A stretch of 64,000 nucleotides of DNA from Kibdelosporangium philippinense (lineage in GTDB: Bacteria; Actinomycetota; Actinomycetes; Mycobacteriales; Pseudonocardiaceae), in NCBI RefSeq assembly GCF_021390435.2, contig NZ_JAJVCN010000001.1:3782001-3846000 (forward strand), given 5' to 3'. Under the pieces are notes generated by a model that was not told the origin of the DNA, ran no database searches, and saw only the letters and a list, made by a program, of their open reading frames with translations. Shown here in pieces: positions 18,156 through 28,016 of this stretch. The translations under genes were made by a program, and so were the position numbers. Position 1 is the stretch's first letter. Every line of letters begins with the position of its first letter.

Positions 18156-18656
18156 ATGAAACACCGGAAACACAAGGAAGTCGTGGCCACTGATGTCACC
18201 TCCATCCACGATCACGTCCTGTTCAAAAAGATGCTGACACACCGCACCTACGCACTCTTACTGGTCGCAGTGACAACTGCGCTCGCATTCCCCGGATCCA
18301 CGCCACCAGGTCACGCTGCGACCGCGAACGGGCAACCGCCACAAGCGTCAAGCGAGTTGGAGCTGACAGTTTCCGAAGGTCTGGTACCGATAGCCGCATC
18401 GCAAGTCAGGACACTGACGTGCGACCCGCCAGGTGGAAACCACCCGTACCCCGAGGCGGCGTGCTTTGACATAGCGACCGCTGAAGGTGACCTTGCCCGG
18501 CTGCCAGGAGAGCCGGGCAAGGTGTGCAGCGGCGTGTACAAGCCGGTAACCGTGACTGCGCTCGGCGACTGGTGGGGTGTCCCGGTGCGCTTCCAAGAAA
18601 GTTATGGCAATGCCTGCAAGTTGCGGGCAGGTACGGGGTTGGTGTTCGGGTTCTAG
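18156..18656 (+). CDS. SSI-type (subtilisin inhibitor-like) secreted protease inhibitor
   Basis: The mature region shows the SSI signature: LTCDPPGGNHPYPEAACFDI, GDLARLPG, CSGVYKPVTV, GDWWGVPVRF, YGNACKLRAGTGLVFGF, with four Cys able to form the two family disulfides. Such inhibitors block extracellular subtilisin-like proteases or act as transglutaminase substrates. A hydrophobic signal (TYALLLVAVTTALAFPG) is preceded by about 25 extra residues when translation starts at ATG 18156 (GGGAG five bases upstream); ATG 18231 would give a normal signal but has no ribosome site. Gene lies just beyond the IS remnant. Confidence 0.85.
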   Translation: MKHRKHKEVVATDVTSIHDHVLFKKMLTHRTYALLLVAVTTALAFPGSTPPGHAATANGQPPQASSELELTVSEGLVPIAASQVRTLTCDPPGGNHPYPEAACFDIATAEGDLARLPGEPGKVCSGVYKPVTVTALGDWWGVPVRFQESYGNACKLRAGTGLVFGF

Positions 18657-18735
18657 TGGTTACGGGTAGTGCTGTGCGGCCCCGCCGAAGAACAGGGTGG
18701 GCTGCGTCCGATGTGGACACTCTTGACGGCACGGT

Positions 18736-20709
18736 CTACCGGACGTCGTGGGCGAACATATCCATGATCCTGTACGGTCGCATCATCTCGTTGTCTTCGT
18801 GTTCCAACATGTGACAGTGCCACACGAAGAGCCCTACCCGGTCGAATACTGCCCTGACCCGGGTGATCTCGTTCGGTAGGGCGATCACGGTGTCCTTGAG
18901 GCCAGTTTCCCCTGGTTCCGGCGGACGGGCTGATCCGTTGAACCGCTGGCGCTCCACCACTTCGAACTGCACCTCGTGGATGTGAATCGGGTGGGCGTCC
19001 CTGGTGAAGTTATGCAGCTCCCAAAGCTCAGTCGTGCCAACAGAGGGGGTCTCCGTGATGGGTTCGTGCCAGCCGAGCGCGCGCCCGGTACCGTCCGGTT
19101 TCACTATGCCCAACAGGGCAATCCGTGGGCCGACGCCCGGCAGGACCGCCGAATCCTGCTCGTGCAGGGACAACCGACGGGTCACCGTGTGCCGGCCCGG
19201 CTTCGGTGGGGCGGGCAGCCTGGTGATCTGACCGGGTGGGGTGCTGGGATCCGGTGCGAGCAGGTCGACGACCGAGAACCTCATCACCTGGCCGGTGGTG
19301 GCCGGGTTCGCGGGAGCGAAGTCGGTGCCGGGGACACCGCCACCGTACGGCTCATCCGGGCCCTCGTTGATCACGTAGAGGTGCGTGCCAGGACGCACGC
19401 CAGTGAAATCGACGATGACGTCGGCCCGTTCCGCCGGCGCCATGAGCAACTGGTCGAGCTGTACCGGCGCCGGCAGAAACCCTCCGTCGGCGCCGATCTG
19501 CCAGATCGGCAGCGCCGGCTGGACCGGACGCGGCGCCAACGGATCGCCGGCCAGCTTCAGGATCAGAAATCGACTGTTGCACCCGTTGAGCAACCGCAAC
19601 CGGTATCGGCGCGGCTCGACCTCGAGCACAGGCCACGTCCGGCCGTTCACCACCATGGTGTTGCCGAAGAACTCGGGGTTCCAGATGGGCGAGATGTCGC
19701 TGTCCGGGATGTACGGACCGGCGAAGCCATCGAAGAACGCCCGACTGTCCGGATAGAACAGCGACCCGCCCGGACCGAACGAGCGGTCCTGGACGAGCAT
19801 GGGAATCTCGTAATACCTGGTGCCCGGCGGATCACAGCGACCGGGTGCCGGCCAGGGCAGCACGCCGACCAGGTCGTGCGGACCCCCTCGGATGTGGTAG
19901 AAGCCAGCCAATCCTGCATACACGTTCAACCGCGTCACCCCCAGGGCGTGGTCGTGAAACCACAGGGTGGTCGCCGGCTGGTCGTTGTCGTACTGGAACG
20001 TGGCTGTCCCGGGATCCCACCCGTGCCCGAACTTGCTGGTGAATGTCGCTTCGAACTCCTCATAACGGGAACCGACCATGGCGAATCCGGAGGGAACATT
20101 GGCCGCGTCCGGCAGATACCAGGCTTCGGCGTAACCGTCGGACTCCTCATTGTTGTGGCCGCCGTGGAGATGCGTGACGATGGGTACGGGACCGGCGTAC
20201 GGTCCGGGCGTCGAGGCGAAGTTCGGACGCGAGTCCCGCCCCGCGACACCGCCGGGCGGGTTGGCCCAGTGCAGGGTCGGGTCCACCGGCAGGAGGTGGG
20301 GCAGGTAGGCGCCGCGCGGGTCCACCAAGCCGTTCACCCATGTCACCCGTACCGGCCTGCCCGCACGGGCCTCGATGGTGTGGGCTGGGTAGTGGAAGGT
20401 CTGCCCCTGTGATTCGAGGCCGTAGCCCCAGACCGTGGTCCTCGGCAGCCCGGGCGGGAGAACCTGCTGGGAGAACTGCCGGACACCGATCACGTAACAG
20501 TCGATAGATGTGCTCTGAAGCGTGGCGGTCAGCGGCATCGCGGGCGGGATCACCAGGCAGGTCACGTACTTCGGGATCGTGGCCGGATCAAGCGTGGCAC
20601 CAGGTACTGATGCCTCCGCTGTCCCGCCACTGTGCCACAGCGGCAGCGTCACCGAAGCCCCTGCGGCAACACCAAGCTGGAGAAGCTCCCGGCGGGTGAG
20701 CTCCGTCAT
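18736..20709 (-). CDS. Tat-exported multicopper oxidase (CotA/bilirubin-oxidase-like)
   Basis: A 657-residue protein with a Tat-like leader (TRRELLQLGVAAGASV). All four copper-ligand blocks are present: HLHGGH (~177), WFHDHALGVTRLN (~249), HPIHIHEVQFEV (~571) and WHCHMLEHEDNEMM (~629), so types 1, 2 and 3 copper sites should be intact, with Met as axial ligand. Long three-domain enzymes of this type oxidise phenolics, bilirubin or Cu(I)/Mn(II) outside the cell. The start ATG 20709 has GGGAGG upstream; the longer frame to 20754 is unlikely. It lies alone, convergent with the SSI inhibitor. Confidence 0.9.
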   Translation of the reverse strand: MTELTRRELLQLGVAAGASVTLPLWHSGGTAEASVPGATLDPATIPKYVTCLVIPPAMPLTATLQSTSIDCYVIGVRQFSQQVLPPGLPRTTVWGYGLESQGQTFHYPAHTIEARAGRPVRVTWVNGLVDPRGAYLPHLLPVDPTLHWANPPGGVAGRDSRPNFASTPGPYAGPVPIVTHLHGGHNNEESDGYAEAWYLPDAANVPSGFAMVGSRYEEFEATFTSKFGHGWDPGTATFQYDNDQPATTLWFHDHALGVTRLNVYAGLAGFYHIRGGPHDLVGVLPWPAPGRCDPPGTRYYEIPMLVQDRSFGPGGSLFYPDSRAFFDGFAGPYIPDSDISPIWNPEFFGNTMVVNGRTWPVLEVEPRRYRLRLLNGCNSRFLILKLAGDPLAPRPVQPALPIWQIGADGGFLPAPVQLDQLLMAPAERADVIVDFTGVRPGTHLYVINEGPDEPYGGGVPGTDFAPANPATTGQVMRFSVVDLLAPDPSTPPGQITRLPAPPKPGRHTVTRRLSLHEQDSAVLPGVGPRIALLGIVKPDGTGRALGWHEPITETPSVGTTELWELHNFTRDAHPIHIHEVQFEVVERQRFNGSARPPEPGETGLKDTVIALPNEITRVRAVFDRVGLFVWHCHMLEHEDNEMMRPYRIMDMFAHDVR

Positions 20710-21047
20710 CCCTGCCTCCCTATGAAGGTGGTTAATGGCTGAGGTATGACCCACCGCCGAGGTTCACCTGTCCACCATTGATTCAAGGTCACACCCGGCG
20801 TCCGTGAGAAGGAGGCCACATACCTGGGCCTCGCCGATGCTGGCGGCCATCCACGCCGAGCAGTCCAGCGGAAGCCGCGCCAGCCGGTCGCCCTGTAGAG
20901 CGCTCGCGGGCCCGTGCACAAGGTAGGACTAACTACTGTTCGCACAGGACATTTAGGACTTTGGCGATGGCGGGCATGACATTGTCCCGTGTCGTGGACC
21001 TGGTGCGCGGGGCGGCCTCGGCACTATTCCGACGAAGTCGGTTCACG
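20710..21047. other. Intergenic stretch, no gene recognised
   Basis: About 340 bases upstream of the multicopper oxidase. A direct repetition of AGGACT/AGGACA-type words occurs around 20925-20960. No coding frame is convincing. Confidence 0.4.
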
Positions 21048-21149
21048 ATGATGTTCTGGTATGGCAACGGCATGAGTGGCTGGGGATACGAGCTGACGAC
21101 CGTGAGCACGATTCTGTCCAAGGGACTGGTGATCTGGGGGACGCCATGA
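21048..21149 (+). pseudogene. Fragment of a small SHOCT-type membrane protein
   Basis: ATGATG at 21048 opens MMFWYGNGMSGWGYELTTVS, the characteristic N-terminus of short actinobacterial membrane proteins that end in a SHOCT motif, but the membrane helix is garbled and the frame stops after 33 codons at TGA 21147-21149. An intact relative lies at 22261-22512. It is a decayed paralogue. Confidence 0.5.
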
Positions 21150-21165
21150 ACGCGGTCGGCGAGCG

Positions 21166-21378
21166 TCAAACCGCAGGTGCGGATGGCTCAGCGCTGTGCC
21201 GTTCGACGTGTGCGTCCGGGCCAGGGAACACAAGGGTCACCCGGTCGGTGTCCAGCCAGTGCACGTAGAACGGCGGCGCGCCGTCCTCGTGTACTAATTG
21301 GACGATCTCGCCTTTGCGGGTCACGTCGTCCAGTTTTGCGCCCTTGACAACCAACCAGTCGGCAACGTTGGCACGCAT
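21166..21378 (-). CDS. DUF1918 small protein
   Basis: Seventy residues from ATG 21378 (GAGGAACC upstream). The conserved DUF1918 pattern is visible: ADWLVVKG at the start, GEIVQLVHEDGAPPFYVHWL and then VTLVFPGPDAHV. These beta-rich proteins are frequent beside actinobacterial stress genes; their biochemical function is not known. It lies 12 bases downstream of a CBS-BON gene and is probably co-transcribed with it. Confidence 0.85.
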   Translation of the reverse strand: MRANVADWLVVKGAKLDDVTRKGEIVQLVHEDGAPPFYVHWLDTDRVTLVFPGPDAHVERHSAEPSAPAV

Positions 21379-21389
21379 GGTTCCTCCAC

Positions 21390-22043
21390 TCAGTTGTGCG
21401 CTTGGTCGTTCCAAGCGCAGTCGAGACGGTTACGGACGTCGACCACGCCCGGGATGGTTGTGGTCAACCGACCGGCGATCTCCACTTCGCTACGGCGATC
21501 GAGCTGACCGGTGAGTGTCACGACGCCACGGTTGACCGCGACCGTGATGGCGGTCGGATCCGCCCACAGCACACGTTGGAAGACCTCGTGCTCGATGTCC
21601 GCGCGGATCTCTTCGTCCGAGCGCAGGAACACCTTCAACAGGTCACGCCTGGACACCACACCCACCAGTCGGCCATGGTCCATCACGAACAGCCGTCGCA
21701 CTCCCCTGCGGTGGAGCTCGCGCGCCGCGAAGCTCACCGACTCACTGGCCTCGACAGCCCGGACGGGGACTGCCATCAGGTCGACGGCGCGTCCGGCACT
21801 GGCTTTGTGCCAGCTCTGCCGGGCGCGCTTGCTCGCGAGCAGCGACGGTGGCTCCGGCCTCTCCTGTTTAGGCGTCAGGTCCGCTTCGGACACCACCCCG
21901 ATCGGCACGCCGTCGCCGCCGACCACCGGCACGGCGCTGATCGAGTACCGCGTCAGGATTTCCACGATGTCCTTGAACTCGGTGTCGGGCGTCACGGTGA
22001 TCGTGTCTTTGGTCATGACCATGGCGACGGTCAGTTCTCGCAT
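21390..22043 (-). CDS. CBS-pair plus BON domain protein
   Basis: A 217-residue protein. Two CBS motifs (residues ~5-60, MVMTKDTITVTPDTEF and AVPVVGGDGVPIGVVSEADL; ~85-140, RRLFVMDHGRLVGVVSRRDL) precede a BON domain (~145-210, TVAVNRGVVTLTGQLDRRSE). CBS pairs sense adenine nucleotides or similar ligands; BON domains bind phospholipid or other partners. Hrp1, a CBS protein, is a DosR-regulon member in M. tuberculosis. ATG 22043 follows a GGAGGCAG site. Two paralogues are at 37610 and 56492. Confidence 0.9.
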   Translation of the reverse strand: MRELTVAMVMTKDTITVTPDTEFKDIVEILTRYSISAVPVVGGDGVPIGVVSEADLTPKQERPEPPSLLASKRARQSWHKASAGRAVDLMAVPVRAVEASESVSFAARELHRRGVRRLFVMDHGRLVGVVSRRDLLKVFLRSDEEIRADIEHEVFQRVLWADPTAITVAVNRGVVTLTGQLDRRSEVEIAGRLTTTIPGVVDVRNRLDCAWNDQAHN

Positions 22044-22121
22044 GGCTGCCTCCGCGTTCGTCGTCTGGGACGTTATGCACCCTCGGCCTGCTAGTTCAGG
22101 GTCGACCGCCGCTAGCGGGCA

Positions 22122-22135
22122 TGGTCTTTCGACCT
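22122..22135. promoter_or_regulatory. DevR-like box, GGTC-TTTC-GACC
   Basis: Perfect 4-base arms around a TTTC spacer, 79 bases upstream of the CBS-BON start and on the other side facing the SHOCT gene. Member of the window-wide dyad family described in the findings. Confidence 0.5.
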
Positions 22136-22172
22136 GAGCCGGTACAGAGATCGTGGAAGGACCCGACATTCG

Positions 22173-22186
22173 GGGCCGGTCGGCCC
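22173..22186. promoter_or_regulatory. DevR-like box, GGGCC-GGTC-GGCCC
   Basis: Perfect 5-base arms with a 4-base spacer, 74 bases upstream of the SHOCT gene start. Confidence 0.55.
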
Positions 22187-22260
22187 GGTACAACGGGTCG
22201 TCCGGATCTGCTGGCGGCCGCCGGCGCGGTGGACAGTACGGATGAACAGGGAGGTGCACT

Positions 22261-22512
22261 ATGCATTGGAACTACGGCCCGATGGGTCTCAGTTGGTTCG
22301 ACTGGGTGCTGTTGGTCATCGTCATCCTGGTGTTCTTCGGCGGTCTGACAGCCGTCGTTCTCACCGCGACGCACCGCACACACACCACGGCATCGCCACC
22401 GCGGGATGATTCGCGGGCACCGTTGGACATCCTCGCCGTGCGCTTTGCCCGTGGCGAGATCGATGAGGAGGAGTACCGCGCTCGGCGCGACGCGCTCTCA
22501 GAAATCAAGTAG
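22261..22512 (+). CDS. Small membrane protein with C-terminal SHOCT motif
   Basis: Eighty-three residues: a Trp/Tyr-rich N-terminus, one membrane helix (WVLLVIVILVFFGGLTAVVL, residues ~16-36), a linker, and a SHOCT motif (LDILAVRFARGEIDEEEYRA) at the C-terminus. SHOCT motifs are found at ends of diverse proteins and are thought to mediate oligomerisation. GGGAGGTGCACT precedes the ATG. The gene lies between a CBS-BON gene and the response regulator and is flanked by two DevR-like boxes. Confidence 0.85.
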   Translation: MHWNYGPMGLSWFDWVLLVIVILVFFGGLTAVVLTATHRTHTTASPPRDDSRAPLDILAVRFARGEIDEEEYRARRDALSEIK

Positions 22513-22530
22513 GGCCGTTCGGCCCTACTT
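22507..22530. promoter_or_regulatory. Long DevR-like dyad overlapping the SHOCT stop codon
   Basis: Arms of 11 bases, AAGTAGGGCCG and CGGCCCTACTT, with a TT centre; the core is GGGCC-GTTC-GGCCC. It ends 83 bases before the response-regulator start. It could be an autoregulatory site or a terminator of the SHOCT gene; there is no T-run, which favours the operator reading. Confidence 0.55.
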
Positions 22531-22613
22531 GCCCAGGCGCCCGGCCCTATCAGGCCGTGAGTCGCCTCAGGCACTGTTGATCCGGCAAGAAAGACGTCCG
22601 GAGAGGTGCCGAC

Positions 22614-23267
22614 ATGGCCATCAAGGTGTTCCTGCTCGACGACCACGAGGTCGTCCGCCGCGGGTTGCAGCAGTTGCTCGAGGCCGAGCCCGACATCGAG
22701 GTCGTCGGTGAAGCAGGCACCGCGGCCCAGGCCATCGCACGCATCCCAGCCCTGCGTCCCGACGTCGCCATCCTCGATGTCCGGCTACCAGATGGGGAAG
22801 GTGTGACGGTCTGCCGCGACATCCGCGCGGCAGTCGAACCACCACCTGCCTGCTTGATGCTCACCTCGTACGCCGACGACGAGGCCCTCTTCAGCGCGAT
22901 CATGGCCGGCGCTGCCGGATACATGCTCAAACAAGTCAGCGGCAACGACCTCGTCAGCGCCATACACACCCTCGCTGCAGGCGGCTCACTCCTCGATGCC
23001 GGCGTCACCGCCACCGTCCTCAACAGACTGCGCAAAACCGATGACGATGAGGATCCTCGCTACGCCTCTCTGAGCCCGCAAGAACGACGCATCCTCGACC
23101 TGATCGCCGAAGGCATGACGAACCGTCAGATCGCCGCCCAGCTGTACCTCGCCGAGAAGACCGTAAAGAACTACGTCTCCTCGCTGCTGCACAAACTCGG
23201 CTTCGTGCGTCGCACCGAAGCCGCCGTCTACGCCACCCGGCGACGGGACGAGCAGAAATCCCTGTGA
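22614..23267 (+). CDS. NarL/FixJ-family response regulator, DevR/DosR-like
   Basis: A 217-residue regulator. The receiver domain has the acidic pair DDHE (residues 9-12), phospho-acceptor Asp in AILDVRLPDG (~54), Thr/Ser in MLTSYAD (~83) and Lys in GYMLKQVSG (~104). The C-terminal LuxR-type HTH (~150-205) contains LSPQERRILDLIAEGMTNRQ and LAEKTVKNYVSSLLHKLG, very close to M. tuberculosis DosR. DosR-type regulators switch on the hypoxia and NO dormancy programme. No histidine kinase lies in the window, so its sensor is elsewhere. Flanking dyads suggest autoregulation. Confidence 0.9.
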   Translation: MAIKVFLLDDHEVVRRGLQQLLEAEPDIEVVGEAGTAAQAIARIPALRPDVAILDVRLPDGEGVTVCRDIRAAVEPPPACLMLTSYADDEALFSAIMAGAAGYMLKQVSGNDLVSAIHTLAAGGSLLDAGVTATVLNRLRKTDDDEDPRYASLSPQERRILDLIAEGMTNRQIAAQLYLAEKTVKNYVSSLLHKLGFVRRTEAAVYATRRRDEQKSL

Positions 23268-23272
23268 GTAGC

Positions 23273-23286
23273 GGGTCCTTCGGCCC
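23273..23286. promoter_or_regulatory. DevR-like box, GGGTC-CTTC-GGCCC
   Basis: Lies 56 bases upstream of the following USP gene and a few bases after the response-regulator stop. Confidence 0.55.
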
Positions 23287-23342
23287 TGACCGCACGCGTT
23301 CGCACCACTGACGCTGGAACCAGAGCGAACGGAGCACTCACA

Positions 23343-23807
23343 ATGACGGCACAACCGCGGACCATCGTTGTCGGCGTGGACGGGTCACCCGCCAGCCGGA
23401 CCGCGCTTCAATGGGCGCTGAACCTCGCCGCGACACAGGACTTCCACGTCACTGCGGTAGCCGTGCAGCGGCGTTCGCCCGCCTTCGTACCCGCTACTTC
23501 CATGGCACTGCTCCCGCACGGCACATTCCCCGAACCGTCGATGGAAACGCGGGCCGAGCGACTGCACTCCGTTGTCGAAGCGGCAGGAGACCACCACGCC
23601 ACAGTCACCGAACTGCTCCTGACCGGCGAGCCCGCCCGCGAACTGACCCAACTGGCCGGGCTCGACGACCTGCTCGTCGTCGGCAGCCACGGTGCAATCA
23701 CCACCGCGACGGCACTACTCGGCAGCATCACCATGGGTTGCCTGCGGCACGCCCGCTGCCCCGTTGTGATCGTCCCGGCCGATCGAGGGAAGGAAAGCCA
23801 TGGCTGA
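23343..23807 (+). CDS. Universal stress protein, single UspA domain
   Basis: A 154-residue UspA protein. It opens with VVGVDGSPAS and carries the ATP-binding loop GSHGAITTATALLGS (~122-136), matching G-X2-G-X9-G(S/T), so it should bind ATP. Its position right behind the DevR-like gene mirrors the USP-DosR pairing (Rv3134c-Rv3133c) of mycobacteria, although the order is reversed. It overlaps the next gene by 8 bases. Confidence 0.9.
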   Translation: MTAQPRTIVVGVDGSPASRTALQWALNLAATQDFHVTAVAVQRRSPAFVPATSMALLPHGTFPEPSMETRAERLHSVVEAAGDHHATVTELLLTGEPARELTQLAGLDDLLVVGSHGAITTATALLGSITMGCLRHARCPVVIVPADRGKESHG

Positions 23808-24081
23808 CAAGAAATGGCGCGACCTCACTTCCCAGCAGCGGCGGCTCGCGATCACCACCGCGGCTGTCCAAGGTGGACTCGCGTTGACCGCCTGGTACGA
23901 CCTGTCTCGCCGCCCCCGGGAATCGGTGAACGGCCCGAAACTGATGTGGGCGTTGGCGATCGCGGTGAACTTCGTCGGTCCGATCGCGTACTTCCGGTTC
24001 GGCAGGCGCCGCCCAGTCCCCCACAAGGCGACGCCATGGCACGAGAAAGTGCACCTGGACGCATCGAAGTCCATCCGCTGA
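23800..24081 (+). CDS. Small membrane protein, phospholipase-D N-terminal-like (PLDc_N)
   Basis: Ninety-three residues with two membrane helices (AAVQGGLALTAWYDL and MWALAIAVNFVGPIAYFRFG) ending in a basic region. The pattern is that of PLDc_N family proteins, small membrane modules related to the anchor of cardiolipin synthases; stand-alone versions have no known enzyme activity. ATG 23800 overlaps the USP stop, so translation is coupled. Confidence 0.7.
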   Translation: MADKKWRDLTSQQRRLAITTAAVQGGLALTAWYDLSRRPRESVNGPKLMWALAIAVNFVGPIAYFRFGRRRPVPHKATPWHEKVHLDASKSIR

Positions 24082-24092
24082 CAGCCTTGCGC

Positions 24093-24535
24093 TCAGCCGA
24101 TGTCCCAGCGCCGGAACGTACCGAGACTTGCCAACACCAGCACGACAGCGATCAGGACCAGAGCTGTGACCGGCCCTGGGGCATAGTCCCGCCGGGCAGC
24201 CTCGGCACGTGGGCGTACGGTGAAATGTCGATGACCGCCTCGAGCAGCCGGAGCAGCGGACCTACCTCGCCCACCAGCAGGAATCCGACCAGCAGCGCCC
24301 ATCCGGCGCCGACCAGCCAAGGAACCGCGCCGAACAACACTGCGACGAGCGCCAACACCACCCACACCGCCGGGACCTGGATCGCGGCGGCGGCCAGGAT
24401 CCGGCCGACCTGCACCCGTGTCGCCGGTTTGCGCGCCCAAGAACAGGCCTGCGGCCACACTACCGACAACGAGCAGGAGCAGGACTCCGCCGAATGCCAC
24501 CGCGAAATGACTGCCGGCCCACTCGTCCGGTTAAC
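24093..24535 (-). pseudogene. ABC-2 exporter permease, C-terminal remnant with two frameshifts
   Basis: Minus-strand text starts near 24535 (EWAGSHFAVAFGGVLLLLVV), changes frame near 24420 to RILAAAAIQVPAVWVVLALV and GEVGPLLRLLEAVIDISPYA, then returns near 24200 to PGPVTALVLIAVVLVLASLG and FRRWDIG. This is the end of a polyketide-antibiotic-exporter type ABC-2 permease. The N-terminal two thirds are missing. A broken ATPase of the same kind starts at 29698 in the same orientation, on the other side of the copper block. Confidence 0.7.
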
Positions 24536-24821
24536 GGCACCGGCCAGGACGAGCTGGCATCGAGCAATGCTCGTTCGCGCCGAGTGATCTGTCTTTTTTA
24601 ATGACTCGTCGTGAGGTCCGTCGACTGTGGACTTCGACGTTCCAAGTGATGCAGCTCAGGAGGCGGGGGTTCCTATTGGGGTGTTCAACCAAGCCGGGTC
24701 TGGTGAACCGGAAGAGTGTGGTGAAGCCGTCGGTGCTGGGCCCCGTGCCAGCGTGCGTCGCTCGACCACGCCTGTGCGGTTCTATCGGTCGCCGTGGTCC
24801 GGTCCAACGCGTGCCCCACGG
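24536..24821. other. Junction between permease remnant and copper block
   Basis: About 285 bases without a convincing gene. Near 24572-24584 an imperfect CGAGCA/TGCTCG dyad is followed by a T-run at 24594-24599. A short plus-strand frame from 24627 has weak coding character. Confidence 0.35.
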
Positions 24822-27413
<2,592 letters not shown>

Positions 27414-27479
27414 AGCGGGCTCCCTTCACCAGTCTGCGAAGACTCGTCCGATCGTGCGTTTCGGATACCAGTGGGGGTA

Positions 27480-27493
27480 GGGGCCTATGCCTT
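27480..27493. promoter_or_regulatory. Weak DevR-like box, GGGGC-CTAT-GCCTT
   Basis: Imperfect dyad between the divergent copper genes, 66 bases upstream of the ATPase start. A half-site GGGTC-TTTC lies at 27503-27511. Lower confidence than other boxes; a copper-responsive site could be here instead. Confidence 0.3.
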
Positions 27494-27595
27494 GGAGAGG
27501 GTGGGTCTTTCAGCTTCCTATCCGGTGACATGCGCCCCTCACCGGGCGGGTGCGAGCGGCAGACGCTGGGAGGCGACCTGGAAGGAGGCAATGCC

Positions 27596-27823
27596 ATGAA
27601 GCGTCAACATCTGCCGCTGTACGCGATCGCGCTGGCGATCCTCATCGTGGGCCTGGCGTTTGCCGGTGTGCCGGTGCAGACGATCCTGTTCGGTCTGCTT
27701 GTGCTGGCCTGCCCGCTGATGATGATGTTCATGATGGGAGGGCACGGCGGGAACGGGGGCTCCGGCCAGCACACCGATCACCCCGGTGAGCACCAGCACG
27801 GTCCCACCGGTGGCTGGCGATAG
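27596..27823 (+). CDS. Small Met/His-rich membrane protein (DUF2933-like)
   Basis: Seventy-five residues with a membrane helix (YAIALAILIVGLAFAGVPVQ) and a second hydrophobic stretch ending LMMMFMMGGHGG, then a His-rich tail (QHTDHPGEHQHGP). The Met and His clusters suggest Cu binding near the membrane. It follows a strong GGAAGGAGG site, is the first gene of a three-gene set with a small membrane protein and a multicopper oxidase, and faces the copper ATPase. Confidence 0.75.
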   Translation: MKRQHLPLYAIALAILIVGLAFAGVPVQTILFGLLVLACPLMMMFMMGGHGGNGGSGQHTDHPGEHQHGPTGGWR

Positions 27824-27836
27824 CCAGGAGGTCTGG

Positions 27837-28016
27837 TTGTCATGGCCGATGCCGCTGCTGCGCTATACCGACGCCGGTAGGCACTTGTGGAACGACCTGA
27901 CCGGTTGGTCCGGTGATCCGCACCTGTCCCCGTTCCACCTGACGCTGCTGGGCATCGGTTGGCTGCTCACGCTCGGCCTGCTCGCCGCCCTGCTGTTCCG
28001 CAGGACCGCGTCATGA
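27837..28016 (+). CDS. Small single-helix membrane protein in copper block
   Basis: About 59 residues (SWPMPLLRYTDAGRHLWNDL, then a helix LTLLGIGWLLTLGLLAALLF and FRRTAS). TTG 27837 is chosen because CAGGAGG lies five bases upstream; ATG 27849 is an alternative. The stop overlaps the oxidase ATG by four bases, showing coupled translation. I do not recognise the family. Confidence 0.6.
   Translation: MSWPMPLLRYTDAGRHLWNDLTGWSGDPHLSPFHLTLLGIGWLLTLGLLAALLFRRTAS

Noticed and set aside
22507..22530. Palindrome after the SHOCT gene as an intrinsic terminator
   Set aside because: No T-run follows and its core equals the other DevR-like boxes; kept as a regulatory site, though a double role is possible.
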